DNA of 13,331 bases, taken from the NCBI GenBank assembly GCA_023253295.1, contig JALRGZ010000049.1:1-13331 (forward strand). Reading direction: 5' to 3'. The DNA is from Flavobacterium sp. Its GTDB lineage: Bacteria; Bacteroidota; Bacteroidia; Flavobacteriales; Flavobacteriaceae. Positions 1 through 8,000 of this stretch are shown here, piece by piece. A program made the position numbers and the translations under genes. The stretch's first letter is position 1, and every line of letters begins with the position of its first letter. The notes beneath the pieces were generated by a model, which had not been told where the DNA came from, made no database searches, and saw only the letters and a list, made by a program, of their open reading frames with translations.

Positions 1-128
1 ATGAAAGCCAAAAAGACTTTGAAACAATATTAAAATACGATTTTGATTCGCAAGCGCAAAATGCAAACCAAGCTGTTTTAAGACTATTCAATGCAATGGT
101 AAAAGAACCTGAATTTCAATTGATTTAA
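1..128 (+). CDS. DUF1800 family protein, C-terminal end (partial)
   Basis: The frame starting at position 3 is open from the window edge to a TAA at 126-128 and gives the last 41 residues of a protein. The end, with NQAVLRLFNAMVKEPEFQLI, resembles the C-terminus of DUF1800 proteins, which often finish with a leucine/arginine-rich helix and a PEFQLI-like tail. In Bacteroidota a DUF1800 gene commonly sits directly upstream of a DUF1501 gene, as here with a 23-bp gap, so context supports the call. DUF1800 has no firmly established biochemical role. The assignment rests on a short tail plus the neighbour. The start lies outside the window. Confidence 0.8.
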   Translation, partial: ESQKDFETILKYDFDSQAQNANQAVLRLFNAMVKEPEFQLI

Positions 129-151
129 AAACCTCCTAAAATAATCGAATT

Positions 152-1318
152 ATGAACAGAAGAAATTTTCTATCACTTACAGGAACATTAACAGGAGGAA
201 CATTGTTACTTCCTAACTTTTTGTTCTCTTATGGTTCTCAAAAAAATTTAATTATTGGAGAACAACGTTTAGTTTTCGTACAATTAAATGGAGGAAATGA
301 TGGTTTAAACACTTTTATTCCTTTTGAAGATTCATTGTATTATGATTTACGCCCTAATATTGCCATTTCCAAAAACGAAGTAATTTCGACTACTAAAGGA
401 ATGGGATTTCATCCTTCTTTGAAAGGATTTGCTCAAATGCAACAAAATGGTGATTTATCGGTAATTCAAAACGTAGGATATCCTGAACCTAATCGTTCCC
501 ATTTTAGAAGTCAAGAAATTTGGCAAACCGCTACCGACTCTAATCAATACCTTAATGAAGGATGGTTAGGACGTTATCTTGATTTACAATGTGTCACTCA
601 TAACCCAACTGCAGGAATTAATATTGACTCTATCGATAATCTTTCTTTAAAAGGAGACAACCCAAATTCAATAACCGTAAAAGATCCAGACCGCTTTAAA
701 ATAAAAAACAATAAAGAAGAAACCGATGTTTTATCTTCAAATCCTTCGTTGGATTTTGTTCGAAAAGTAGCCAATTCAGTTTTGGAAGGTTCCGAAGATA
801 TTCAAAAAGCACTGAGTAAATCGAGTACTCAAACCAGCTATCCTAAAAATACTTTAGGGAAAAATTTAGAATGGATTGCGCGTTTAATAAAAGGAAATTT
901 AAATTCAAAAGTATATTACACCTCTCAAAGTGGGTATGATACACATGACAACCAATTGGCCATCCAAAACAATAAATTCAAGGAATTAGACTCGGCATTA
1001 TACAGTTTTTACCAAGATTTAAAACAAGCCAATTTATTGCAAAATGTAACAATCGTGGTGTTTTCGGAATTTGGAAGAAGAGTTAAAGACAATGGAAATG
1101 GAACAGATCACGGAACTGCTGCTCCAATGTTTGTCATTGGTGGACAAAACCGCGGAAAAGTAATAGGCAACAACCCAAATCTAAGCGATTTATCACAAGG
1201 AGATTTAAAATACCAAATCGATTTTAGATCCGTTTATGCTAGTCTATTGAAAGAAAAAATGGCTTTTGACTACCAAAAAATCGGGATTAAAAGTCCTCCT
1301 TTACAAGGATTGTTTTAA
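152..1318 (+). CDS. DUF1501 family exported protein
   Basis: This 388-residue protein starts with a twin-arginine-like signal (NRRNFLSLTG, then a hydrophobic stretch to about residue 26), so export by Tat is likely. DUF1501 hallmarks are visible: LNGGNDGLN near residue 47, an RSHFRSQEIWQ segment near 115, SGYDTHDNQ (D263, H265) and SEFGRRVKDN followed by GTDHGTAAPMFV (D319, H320). The family is distantly related to the alkaline phosphatase/sulfatase fold, and the Asp/His pairs may be metal ligands, but no substrate is established. It is probably cotranscribed with the DUF1800 gene just upstream. The ATG at 152 places the Tat motif right at the N-terminus, which supports this start. No clear Shine-Dalgarno is seen, as is normal for the phylum. 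Confidence 0.9.
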   Translation: MNRRNFLSLTGTLTGGTLLLPNFLFSYGSQKNLIIGEQRLVFVQLNGGNDGLNTFIPFEDSLYYDLRPNIAISKNEVISTTKGMGFHPSLKGFAQMQQNGDLSVIQNVGYPEPNRSHFRSQEIWQTATDSNQYLNEGWLGRYLDLQCVTHNPTAGINIDSIDNLSLKGDNPNSITVKDPDRFKIKNNKEETDVLSSNPSLDFVRKVANSVLEGSEDIQKALSKSSTQTSYPKNTLGKNLEWIARLIKGNLNSKVYYTSQSGYDTHDNQLAIQNNKFKELDSALYSFYQDLKQANLLQNVTIVVFSEFGRRVKDNGNGTDHGTAAPMFVIGGQNRGKVIGNNPNLSDLSQGDLKYQIDFRSVYASLLKEKMAFDYQKIGIKSPPLQGLF

Positions 1319-1808
1319 CTTTTTTTTGCATTAGAACCACCCGATTGTAATTATTATGATTTATCTCTTTTGTTTTAAAAAGTTACAGTTTGGAAAATGG
1401 ATATCGTTTTTTATACTTTTTTCTGTCATCAAAGTAGTGAATGTGCAACAAAAGAAGAGTCATTTTAAAGTAAAAAAAATCAAATCAAAACGTAAAAGAG
1501 ACCATTTTACCATACAAAAACGTAAGAGTACGCTATAAAAGAAAGCGCACACATTTATTTTTCAAATAAAGAACTATACATCGCTATTTTTTATAGCTCC
1601 AAAAATTACAAAAAGCTTATTATTCAAAAGTTTAAACACCAATTATTCAAAAAATCATCTTTCTAAATACTCCATTTGCCAACTAAAAAAATCTCGACAA
1701 AAAAAAACATCGAAAATGTGAAGTAATTATTTTTTTTATTAATATTGAAATCTGTTACAAGATCATTTTTAATTTAAAAAAAACCTATTTAGAATAAATT
1801 TTCACGTG
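1319..1808. other. AT-rich intergenic region, about 490 bp
   Basis: No convincing gene family, RNA gene or repeat was recognised here. A weak 5-bp hairpin (TCCTT-TAC-AAGGA, 1297-1309) at the very end of the DUF1501 gene is followed after 10 bases by a run of eight T at 1320-1327. It could act as a poor terminator. An AT-only hairpin (TTTATTT-TTC-AAATAAA, 1554-1570) also occurs, but AT-only stems are expected by chance in DNA of this composition. The promoter of the downstream DUF2805 gene should lie in the right-hand part. No full TAnnTTTG element was found; TAAATTTT close to that start is one mismatch away but probably too near. Confidence 0.5.
1356..1538 (+). CDS. doubtful small basic ORF, 60 residues
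   Basis: This ORF does not overlap a better candidate, so it is listed, but little supports it as a gene. Its N-terminal half has a hydrophobic segment (about residues 12-29, ISFFILFSVIKVV). The C-terminal half is strongly basic, with repeated Lys/Arg clusters such as KKIKSKRKR. Such composition arises easily from A-rich intergenic DNA. There is no ribosome-binding site, no recognisable family and no neighbour that explains it. If real it would be a small membrane-anchored basic peptide. Confidence 0.2.
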   Translation: MIYLFCFKKLQFGKWISFFILFSVIKVVNVQQKKSHFKVKKIKSKRKRDHFTIQKRKSTL

Positions 1809-2087
1809 ATGAAAAAGAGTAACCGTAAAGAACTGAGCTTTGAACAAACTGAAAAGCTTGTTACACTAGCCCTAGAGGAAAGAAATCCATTCGAAATTAT
1901 AAAAAAAGAATTTGGATTGGCTGAAAAAGAAGTTCTGGAAATCATGAAAAAAAAGATGCCTCTGGAAAAATTTGAAATGTGGAAAAAGAAAGCGTTGGCT
2001 AGTAAACCTAAACCTAAACCTCTTAAAATTGATGATTTTGATGATGATTTAGACGGAAAATATTATATCAAAAACAAGTTAGACTAA
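1809..2087 (+). CDS. TIGR03643 / DUF2805 family small protein
   Basis: This soluble protein has 92 residues if read from the ATG at 1809. A GTG at 1806 in the same frame would add one residue, but the ATG is the better start. Residues 6-60 match the DUF2805/TIGR03643 pattern as I know it: a first helix with LSFEQTEKLVTLALEERNPFEIIKKEFGL, then AEKEVLEIMKKKM and a FEMWKKKAL segment. The pattern looks like a small helix-turn-helix-like fold. The family has no established function; nucleic-acid binding is only inferred from size and charge. The C-terminus carries a lysine/proline linker and an acidic patch (IDDFDDDLDG). It appears to be a single-gene unit, since a clear terminator follows within 5 bases of the stop. 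Confidence 0.85.
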   Translation: MKKSNRKELSFEQTEKLVTLALEERNPFEIIKKEFGLAEKEVLEIMKKKMPLEKFEMWKKKALASKPKPKPLKIDDFDDDLDGKYYIKNKLD

Positions 2088-2091
2088 TCTT

Positions 2092-2122
2092 AAAAAACAC
2101 TCTACATAACGAGTGTTTTTTT
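2092..2122 (+). terminator. rho-independent terminator after DUF2805 gene
   Basis: The perfect stem AAAAAACACTC (2092-2102) pairs with GAGTGTTTTTT (2111-2121) around an 8-base loop. The T-run is part of the stem, and the A-run on the left makes it potentially active on both strands. It begins 5 bases after the stop codon of the DUF2805 gene. Confidence 0.85.
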
Positions 2123-2125
2123 ATG

Positions 2126-2133
2126 TATTTTTG
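2126..2133 (+). promoter_or_regulatory. Bacteroidota-type -7 element TATTTTTG
   Basis: TATTTTTG matches the TAnnTTTG -7 consensus of the primary sigma factor in Bacteroidota exactly. It lies 45 bases upstream of the M61 peptidase ATG and just 3' of the preceding terminator. No clear -33 TTG was found at the usual 17-23 base distance, so only half of the promoter is supported. In T-rich DNA this octamer can occur by chance. Confidence 0.45.
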
Positions 2134-2178
2134 TCTGTCCCCAATTACATAAAAACCATTTCAACAAAATCTTACTAA

Positions 2179-4032
2179 ATGAGGAAATTATTATTTGCAT
2201 TTGCTTTAACATCTCTACTTTGGAGTTGTAAATCCATCAATGCTCACAAAGAACCTATTATTCAAGCTACTATCAATTTGAATGAGGTAAAAAATGATCA
2301 GGTTTTAGTTACAGTGAATGCTCCTAAAATTAACTCTAATGAAATAAATTACCATATTCCTAAAACAGTTCCCGGAACTTATTCTGAAGACAACTATGGA
2401 AAATACATCGAAGATTTGAAAGCTTACGATAAAAAAGGAAACTTATTAGTTGTTGAGAAAACAGACCTAAATTCATGGACCATAACTAATGCAAAAAAAT
2501 TAAACAAAATAACTTATCTCGTTAATGATACTTTTGATAGTGAAAAAGGAACCAGCTTTGGACAAGATGATGTTTTTTCTCCTGCGGGTTCAAATATTAG
2601 TGTTGGTGAAAACTTCATGATTAACACTCATTGTTTTATTGGTTATTTTGATAATTTCCTTGCTGTTCCCTATCATCTAACAGTTAATCATCCTGCTGCC
2701 CTATGGGGAGGCACTTCGATGACAGACCAAGACAATAGTGTTAGTAGCGATCTATTTGTAAGCTCTCGATATGCTGAATTGGTCGAAAACCCTATTATGT
2801 ATTCAAAACCAGATTATACTAGTTTCAGTGTAGACGGAATGGATATACAAATTTGCGTGTTTTCGCCAACAGGAAAATATACTGCCAAAAGCATCACACC
2901 TGAGATGAAAACAATGATGACAGCTCAAAAAAAATTCTTAGGCAAAATCAATTCAACAAAAAAATACTCAGTTCTTTTATACTTATCAAGTTTGAAACCT
3001 GATGATGCAAAAGGATTTGGTGCATTAGAACATCCTACTGTCACTACGGTTGTAATGCCTGAAATCATGGACAAAGAGGAATTAATAAAATCAATGATGG
3101 ATGTAGTTTCACATGAATTTTTTCATATCGTAACTCCGTTAACCATTCATTCTAAAGAAATTCAGGATTTTGATTACAATGCCCCAAAAATGTCAAAACA
3201 TTTATGGATGTATGAAGGTGTAACGGAGTATTTTGCTAACCTTTTCCAAATAAACCAGGGGTTAATTTCAGAAGCTGATTTTTACAATAGAATGGCTGAA
3301 AAAATTGAAGAAGCTAAAACTCTCAATGACACAATGCCTTTTACAACAATGAGTGCTAATGTATTGAAAGAACCTTACAAAACTCAATATTTAAATGTGT
3401 ATCAAAAAGGGGCATTAATTGGAATGTGTATTGATATCATCATTAGGGAAAAAAGCAATGGACAAAGAGGAATTTTGGACCTAATGCAAAAATTATCTAA
3501 TGAATATGGTGTCTCAAAAGCTTTTAATGACGAGGAACTTTTTAATAAAATAAGCGAGTTAACCTATCCTGAAGTAGGTGATTTCCTTAAAACCTATGTT
3601 GCCGGACCAACTCCAATTCCTTATGATGTTTATTTAGCTAAAGTTGGACTAGGAAAATCAAAAATGCAAGCGCCAACAGCTATTTTCCTAAAAGATAACG
3701 AAACACCTTACATCAATGTAAATCCAACGACAAAAGAAATTTTTGTTATTCCAAATATGGAATTAAATGTTTTCTTTGATAATCTTAAATTAAAAGGTGG
3801 AGATATTATTTTATCCATAAACGACACCGCTTATACTTTAGATAATATCTATGACTTAATTAATCAAAGTACTAAATGGAAAGAAAATGAGCCTATAAGT
3901 CTTAAAATAAAACGTAACGAAAAGGAAATCACTATAAAAGGTAATGTAAAATTCCCTATGGAAGAAAAAGATAACATTACTGTGACAGATGATTCTAAAA
4001 AACAATTAAAAGAGGCTTGGTTAAAAGGATAA
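2179..4032 (+). CDS. M61 family metallopeptidase lipoprotein with PDZ-like domain
   Basis: This 617-residue protein is predicted to be a membrane-anchored aminopeptidase-type enzyme. The N-terminus is a lipoprotein signal with lipobox LWSC, so Cys17 would be lipidated. A beta-rich N-terminal region (about 28-200) has the M61 look (YHIPKTVPGTYSEDNYGKY). The catalytic domain carries HEFFH at residues 312-316 (zinc ligands H312 and H316, catalytic E313). It is followed by WMYEGVTEYF, where E346 is the expected third zinc ligand. The C-terminal part, about 515-593, resembles a PDZ domain (LKGGDIILSINDT). Signal peptide, M61 catalytic unit and PDZ are the standard family order, and nothing is missing. 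Glycyl aminopeptidase activity is known for characterised members; the substrate here is unknown. It has its own promoter element, and an 83-bp gap precedes the next lipoprotein gene. Confidence 0.93.
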   Translation: MRKLLFAFALTSLLWSCKSINAHKEPIIQATINLNEVKNDQVLVTVNAPKINSNEINYHIPKTVPGTYSEDNYGKYIEDLKAYDKKGNLLVVEKTDLNSWTITNAKKLNKITYLVNDTFDSEKGTSFGQDDVFSPAGSNISVGENFMINTHCFIGYFDNFLAVPYHLTVNHPAALWGGTSMTDQDNSVSSDLFVSSRYAELVENPIMYSKPDYTSFSVDGMDIQICVFSPTGKYTAKSITPEMKTMMTAQKKFLGKINSTKKYSVLLYLSSLKPDDAKGFGALEHPTVTTVVMPEIMDKEELIKSMMDVVSHEFFHIVTPLTIHSKEIQDFDYNAPKMSKHLWMYEGVTEYFANLFQINQGLISEADFYNRMAEKIEEAKTLNDTMPFTTMSANVLKEPYKTQYLNVYQKGALIGMCIDIIIREKSNGQRGILDLMQKLSNEYGVSKAFNDEELFNKISELTYPEVGDFLKTYVAGPTPIPYDVYLAKVGLGKSKMQAPTAIFLKDNETPYINVNPTTKEIFVIPNMELNVFFDNLKLKGGDIILSINDTAYTLDNIYDLINQSTKWKENEPISLKIKRNEKEITIKGNVKFPMEEKDNITVTDDSKKQLKEAWLKG

Positions 4033-4115
4033 TAAAAAAAACTCTGTGAAAACGTAATACATCAACATACGCTTTCCAACTATTTTATTTAATTTGCACA
4101 AAATATAATTTACTA

Positions 4116-4826
4116 ATGAAAAAATTAATTCTTGCATTTGCTATCACATCATTTATAGTTTCATGCAACAAACAGGAGCAAAAAGGAAATTTACATATTA
4201 CAGGAAATGTAAAAGGATTAAAAGAAGGTACTCTATACATCCAAAAAGTTGTTGACACTGCTTTAGTTGCTATCGACACCATTAAAATTGATGGCAATTC
4301 TCATTTTGAAAGTTACATTGACTTGAAATCACCGGAAATGCTCTACTTGTTTTTAGATCGAGGTGTTAGTAATTCATTAGATAATAATCTTATGTTTTTT
4401 GCTGAACCGGGAATGATGAATATCGAAACGAATTTAGATGGATTTCTTTCAGGAGCTAAAATAACAGGTTCAAAAAACCAAGAATTATACGAAGAATATT
4501 TAAAAACAACTTCAAGATATAAAGATCAAAATCTAGATCTAATTGAGAAAAAATTCAAAGCAATCAAAAGAAAAGATGTTAAAGCTATTGACAGCATTAA
4601 TCAATTACAAGATATAAACATGAAACGCAAATATCTTTTTGCTATTAATTTTGCCATAAATAATAAAGATTTTGAAATTGCTCCATACATTGCCTTAGCT
4701 GAAGTATATGACGCCAACATCAAATATCTGGATACAATACAAAATGCAATGAGTCCAAAAGTAGCTCAATCATTTTATGGAAAAAAATTAACAACCTATA
4801 TTAAAAACATAAAAACGGCAAACTAA
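4116..4826 (+). CDS. DUF4369 domain lipoprotein, no thioredoxin domain
   Basis: This 236-residue protein has a lipoprotein signal ending FIVSC, with Cys17 as the lipidated residue. Residues 27-120 fit DUF4369 (HITGNVKGLKEGTLYIQK, then DTIKIDGN, then FAEPGMMNIETNLDG and AKITGSKNQELYEEY). The rest is helical and ends with SPKVAQSFYGKKL, which resembles the linker before the thioredoxin domain in TlpA/ResA-like Bacteroidota proteins. Here the protein stops about ten residues later, with no CxxC motif and no downstream remnant before the terminator. Stand-alone DUF4369 proteins exist, so this need not be a pseudogene. Its role is unknown. It follows the M61 lipoprotein gene by 83 bp with no terminator seen between them, so cotranscription is possible. 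The two signal peptides are strikingly alike. Confidence 0.85.
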   Translation: MKKLILAFAITSFIVSCNKQEQKGNLHITGNVKGLKEGTLYIQKVVDTALVAIDTIKIDGNSHFESYIDLKSPEMLYLFLDRGVSNSLDNNLMFFAEPGMMNIETNLDGFLSGAKITGSKNQELYEEYLKTTSRYKDQNLDLIEKKFKAIKRKDVKAIDSINQLQDINMKRKYLFAINFAINNKDFEIAPYIALAEVYDANIKYLDTIQNAMSPKVAQSFYGKKLTTYIKNIKTAN

Positions 4827-4847
4827 GCTGTTAAAACAAAATATTAG

Positions 4848-4890
4848 AACACAAAAGCATTTCAGTTATTATTTGAAATGCTTTTGTGTT
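4848..4890. terminator. strong bidirectional terminator, 17-bp perfect stem
   Basis: AACACAAAAGCATTTCA (4848-4864) and TGAAATGCTTTTGTGTT (4874-4890) form a perfect 17-bp stem with a 9-base loop. It begins 21 bases after the stop of the DUF4369 gene. The 3' tail (TCTT) is not a long T-run, but stem length and placement make a transcription end likely. It isolates the signalling operon downstream. Confidence 0.75.
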
Positions 4891-4929
4891 TCTTACATGA
4901 TTAAATCTTAATATCTTTTTTGTAATTTG

Positions 4930-4961
4930 TTGACGAAAATAAACTTACTATAGTATCTGTT
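4930..4961 (+). promoter_or_regulatory. possible promoter of the signalling operon
   Basis: A TTG at 4930-4932 and TATCTGTT at 4954-4961 are separated by 21 bases, within the 17-23 base spacing of Bacteroidota promoters. The -7 element departs from TAnnTTTG at two positions. The kinase ATG lies 61 bases downstream. The preceding strong terminator means a promoter must exist in 4891-5022, but this exact choice is uncertain. Confidence 0.3.
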
Positions 4962-5022
4962 TTAATACACAAATATTCCCAACAAAACGAATAGTAAACT
5001 AACCTACAATCTGTCTCCCTTT

Positions 5023-8000
5023 ATGTGGAAAAATTTATCTTTTAAAAATCAATTAATTTTAATCCTCCTGATTCCTATTTCAGGACTTCTTTATTTTACT
5101 ATAACCGACGTTAACAATACCTATCAAAAATTTGACAGAATACAAAACAGCAGTCAAAACATTGATGATATTTCTAATTTTTCGGAAGCTATAACCTTAA
5201 TTAACAACGAAAGAACTTTAAATGAATATGCCTATTTTGATGAAAGTAAAAAAGGTGAGCTAAAACAAAGTATGAACGAAACCTTAGAATGGTTTTCTAA
5301 ACATAATTCATCTGATAGCATTATTCAAAAAAACATAGATAAAGCAAGAAAACTAATTCATACTATTCATTTTGAAACAGAAAATAAAACTGCTTCAAGA
5401 TTAAAAATATTTAATGACTATATAGCTCTAAATCAACATTTCAACAACTTGATTGAAAGAGAAATTGCTAATTGTACCAATCTCAATATTGCCAAATTAG
5501 CCAATAACATAAAAGCCTATATCGATACTAAATCGAACGCCAACCTAATCAGATGCTTAATTTTAAACAAATTAAGTGACGACACCTTACACAGTGAATT
5601 GTATGGTTACTATATTAATTCAAAAAACATCAATAACAACTCGGATTTCAAATTAGAAAATTTCAACGATGATCAGATCAATGATGAGATAATTCACTTT
5701 AAAAACTCCGAAGAGTTCAAATCTTTCCTCACTAATTCTGAATCAATTCTTAACAACACTTACAAAACAACCCCTACAAATTGGTGGAAACAAGCAACAC
5801 AAGTAAACAATAAAATTAACTCTCTTAAAGCCAAAAAATTAAATGAAATTATTCAATTAGCAAAAGAAGAAAAAAAACAAACTGTAAATACTACTATAAT
5901 AACCCTTCTTTTACTTACTTTTTTATTAATTGCTACCGCAATTGCAGTTTACAAACTAATCAATAACACTTCAAAATCTTTAAATCTAATTGCAACTAAA
6001 ATCGAAAAAATTGCCTTAGGATATACTGATTTCCAACATACATTATCAGGAAGCAAAGAATTAAGTTCAATTAGAGAATCATTAAAAAAATTAACAATAG
6101 CCATTAAACAGCAAATTAATCTGGCTACTGAAATAAGTGCAGGGCATTTTGGAGACAAAATAGAAGTGAGAAGTGACGATGATACTTTGAATGAATCTTT
6201 AAATACCATGTCTTCCGAATTAAAAAGATATAATGATGAAGCACAGGAAAACAGCTTACTGGAAAAAAACATAATCGAAGTTAACAAAACTATCATTGAT
6301 TCTAAAAACATCAACGATTTTGGTGCTAACCTTAGTAAGGTTTTAAGCCAACTTACAAAGGCTTGTCAAGCTACTTTTTACATCAAAGATTATATAGAAA
6401 AAGAAAATACTTTAATAAAAATAGGTAGTTATGCAGATGATGATAAAAGTCCTAGAAAAATTGCTCTTGGTGAAGGCTTAATTGGTGAGGCTGCCAAATT
6501 CAACGAACAAAAGTGCTTCAACAACTTAGATAAAGAATACTCATTCCTTTCCTCTTCTTTAGGAAAATCAGCTATTTACAACATTTTAATTACGCCTATA
6601 TCGTATAAAAATGAAGTAATTGGTGTTATCGAAATAGGTTCGTTAACTAACTTCAACGATATTGATCAAAAATTATTAAACACCTTAAAAGAATCTTTAG
6701 GAAGTGCCATTGAGGTTTTCATTAGAAATGAAGAATTAAAAATTTCCATGGAAGAAATCAATAGAAAAAACAACATCTTACAGGTACAGGAAGAAGAATT
6801 AAGGCAAAACAACGAAGAGCTTAACAAACATACCTTACTATTACAGCAATCAGAAGAAGAACTTAAAAACCAAGCTGCCGAACTGGAACAAACCAATGCG
6901 TATTTAGAAGAAAAAAGTCGTGAACTTGAAACTAAAAATTACGAAATCGAAAAAAAGAACAACGATCTTATCATTGCCCAAGAAGAATTAAATGTAAAAT
7001 CAGAAGAAATTGCTCAAGCCAGCAAATACAAATCTGAATTTTTAGCCAATATGTCGCATGAATTAAGGACGCCTTTAAATAGTATTTTAATTCTTTCGGA
7101 TTTATTAAAAGACAATACTTCAGGCAACTTAACCACGTCTCAATTAGAAAATCTGTCGGTAATTAATACTTCTGGAAAAGACTTATTGAACTTAATCACA
7201 GATATTCTGGACATCTCAAAAATTGAGGCAGGCAAGATTGAAATCTATCCAGAGAACACGGTTTCGGAACGAATATTTTCAGACATGGATGGTTTGTTTA
7301 GAGCCCAGATGGACAAAAAAGGAATTGAATTTCTAACGAGTATTACTGAAGATTGCCCAAGAAAAGTGTTTACCGATGTGGGTAAATTAGAACAGATTCT
7401 TAAAAATTTCCTTTCCAACGCTTTAAAATTCACCCCTAATGGAGGAACCGTTTCCATGACATTTGATACACCAAAAGAAAACTGGGAATTCAACAATCCA
7501 AAATTAGCTGCTTTAGAAAACAAAGAAATTTTAAGCATTGAAATTAAAGACACTGGCATAGGTATTTCAGAAGAAAACAAGAAAAAACTATTCCAAAGTT
7601 TCCAACAAGCCGACAGCTCAACCAGCAGAAAATATGGAGGAACTGGTTTAGGTTTATACATTTCTAAACAATTAGCTCATTTACTGGATGGAGAAGTGTT
7701 TTTTGAAAGCCAACTCAACAATGGAAGTACTTTTGGCATTTTAATTCCTGTACAATATAAAGGAATCAATAGCACTGCAAATGCTGATGCCTCTCCTATT
7801 ACTACAATTCCTGTTTCTAGTACTGAAACTATTGCAAAAGAAGAACAAATTGAATCCGAATATCCGAAACCTGACGAAGAATTTATCGACTTAGCCGCTA
7901 ATATTAATGACGACAGAAATCAGGCTGATATTGACGACAAAACGGTTTTAATTATCGAAGATGATCCTTCTTTTGCCGAAGTATTACTTCAGGTAGCACA

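Noticed and set aside
1554..1570. TTTATTT-TTC-AAATAAA hairpin as a terminator or RNA element
   Set aside because: It is a 7-bp AT-only stem without a T-run, common by chance in this composition.
1806..1808. GTG start for the DUF2805 gene
   Set aside because: An ATG follows immediately in frame, and GTG starts are uncommon in this composition. The difference is a single residue.
4089..4096. TTAATTTG as a -7 promoter element for the DUF4369 gene
   Set aside because: It has one mismatch to TAnnTTTG and no convincing -33 TTG. Readthrough from the M61 gene, with no terminator between them, is as likely.
5160..5900. Chemoreceptor (MCP) ligand-binding domain in the kinase
   Set aside because: The two-transmembrane layout and HAMP resemble MCPs, but no MCP signalling hairpin is present and the protein continues into GAF and HisKA.
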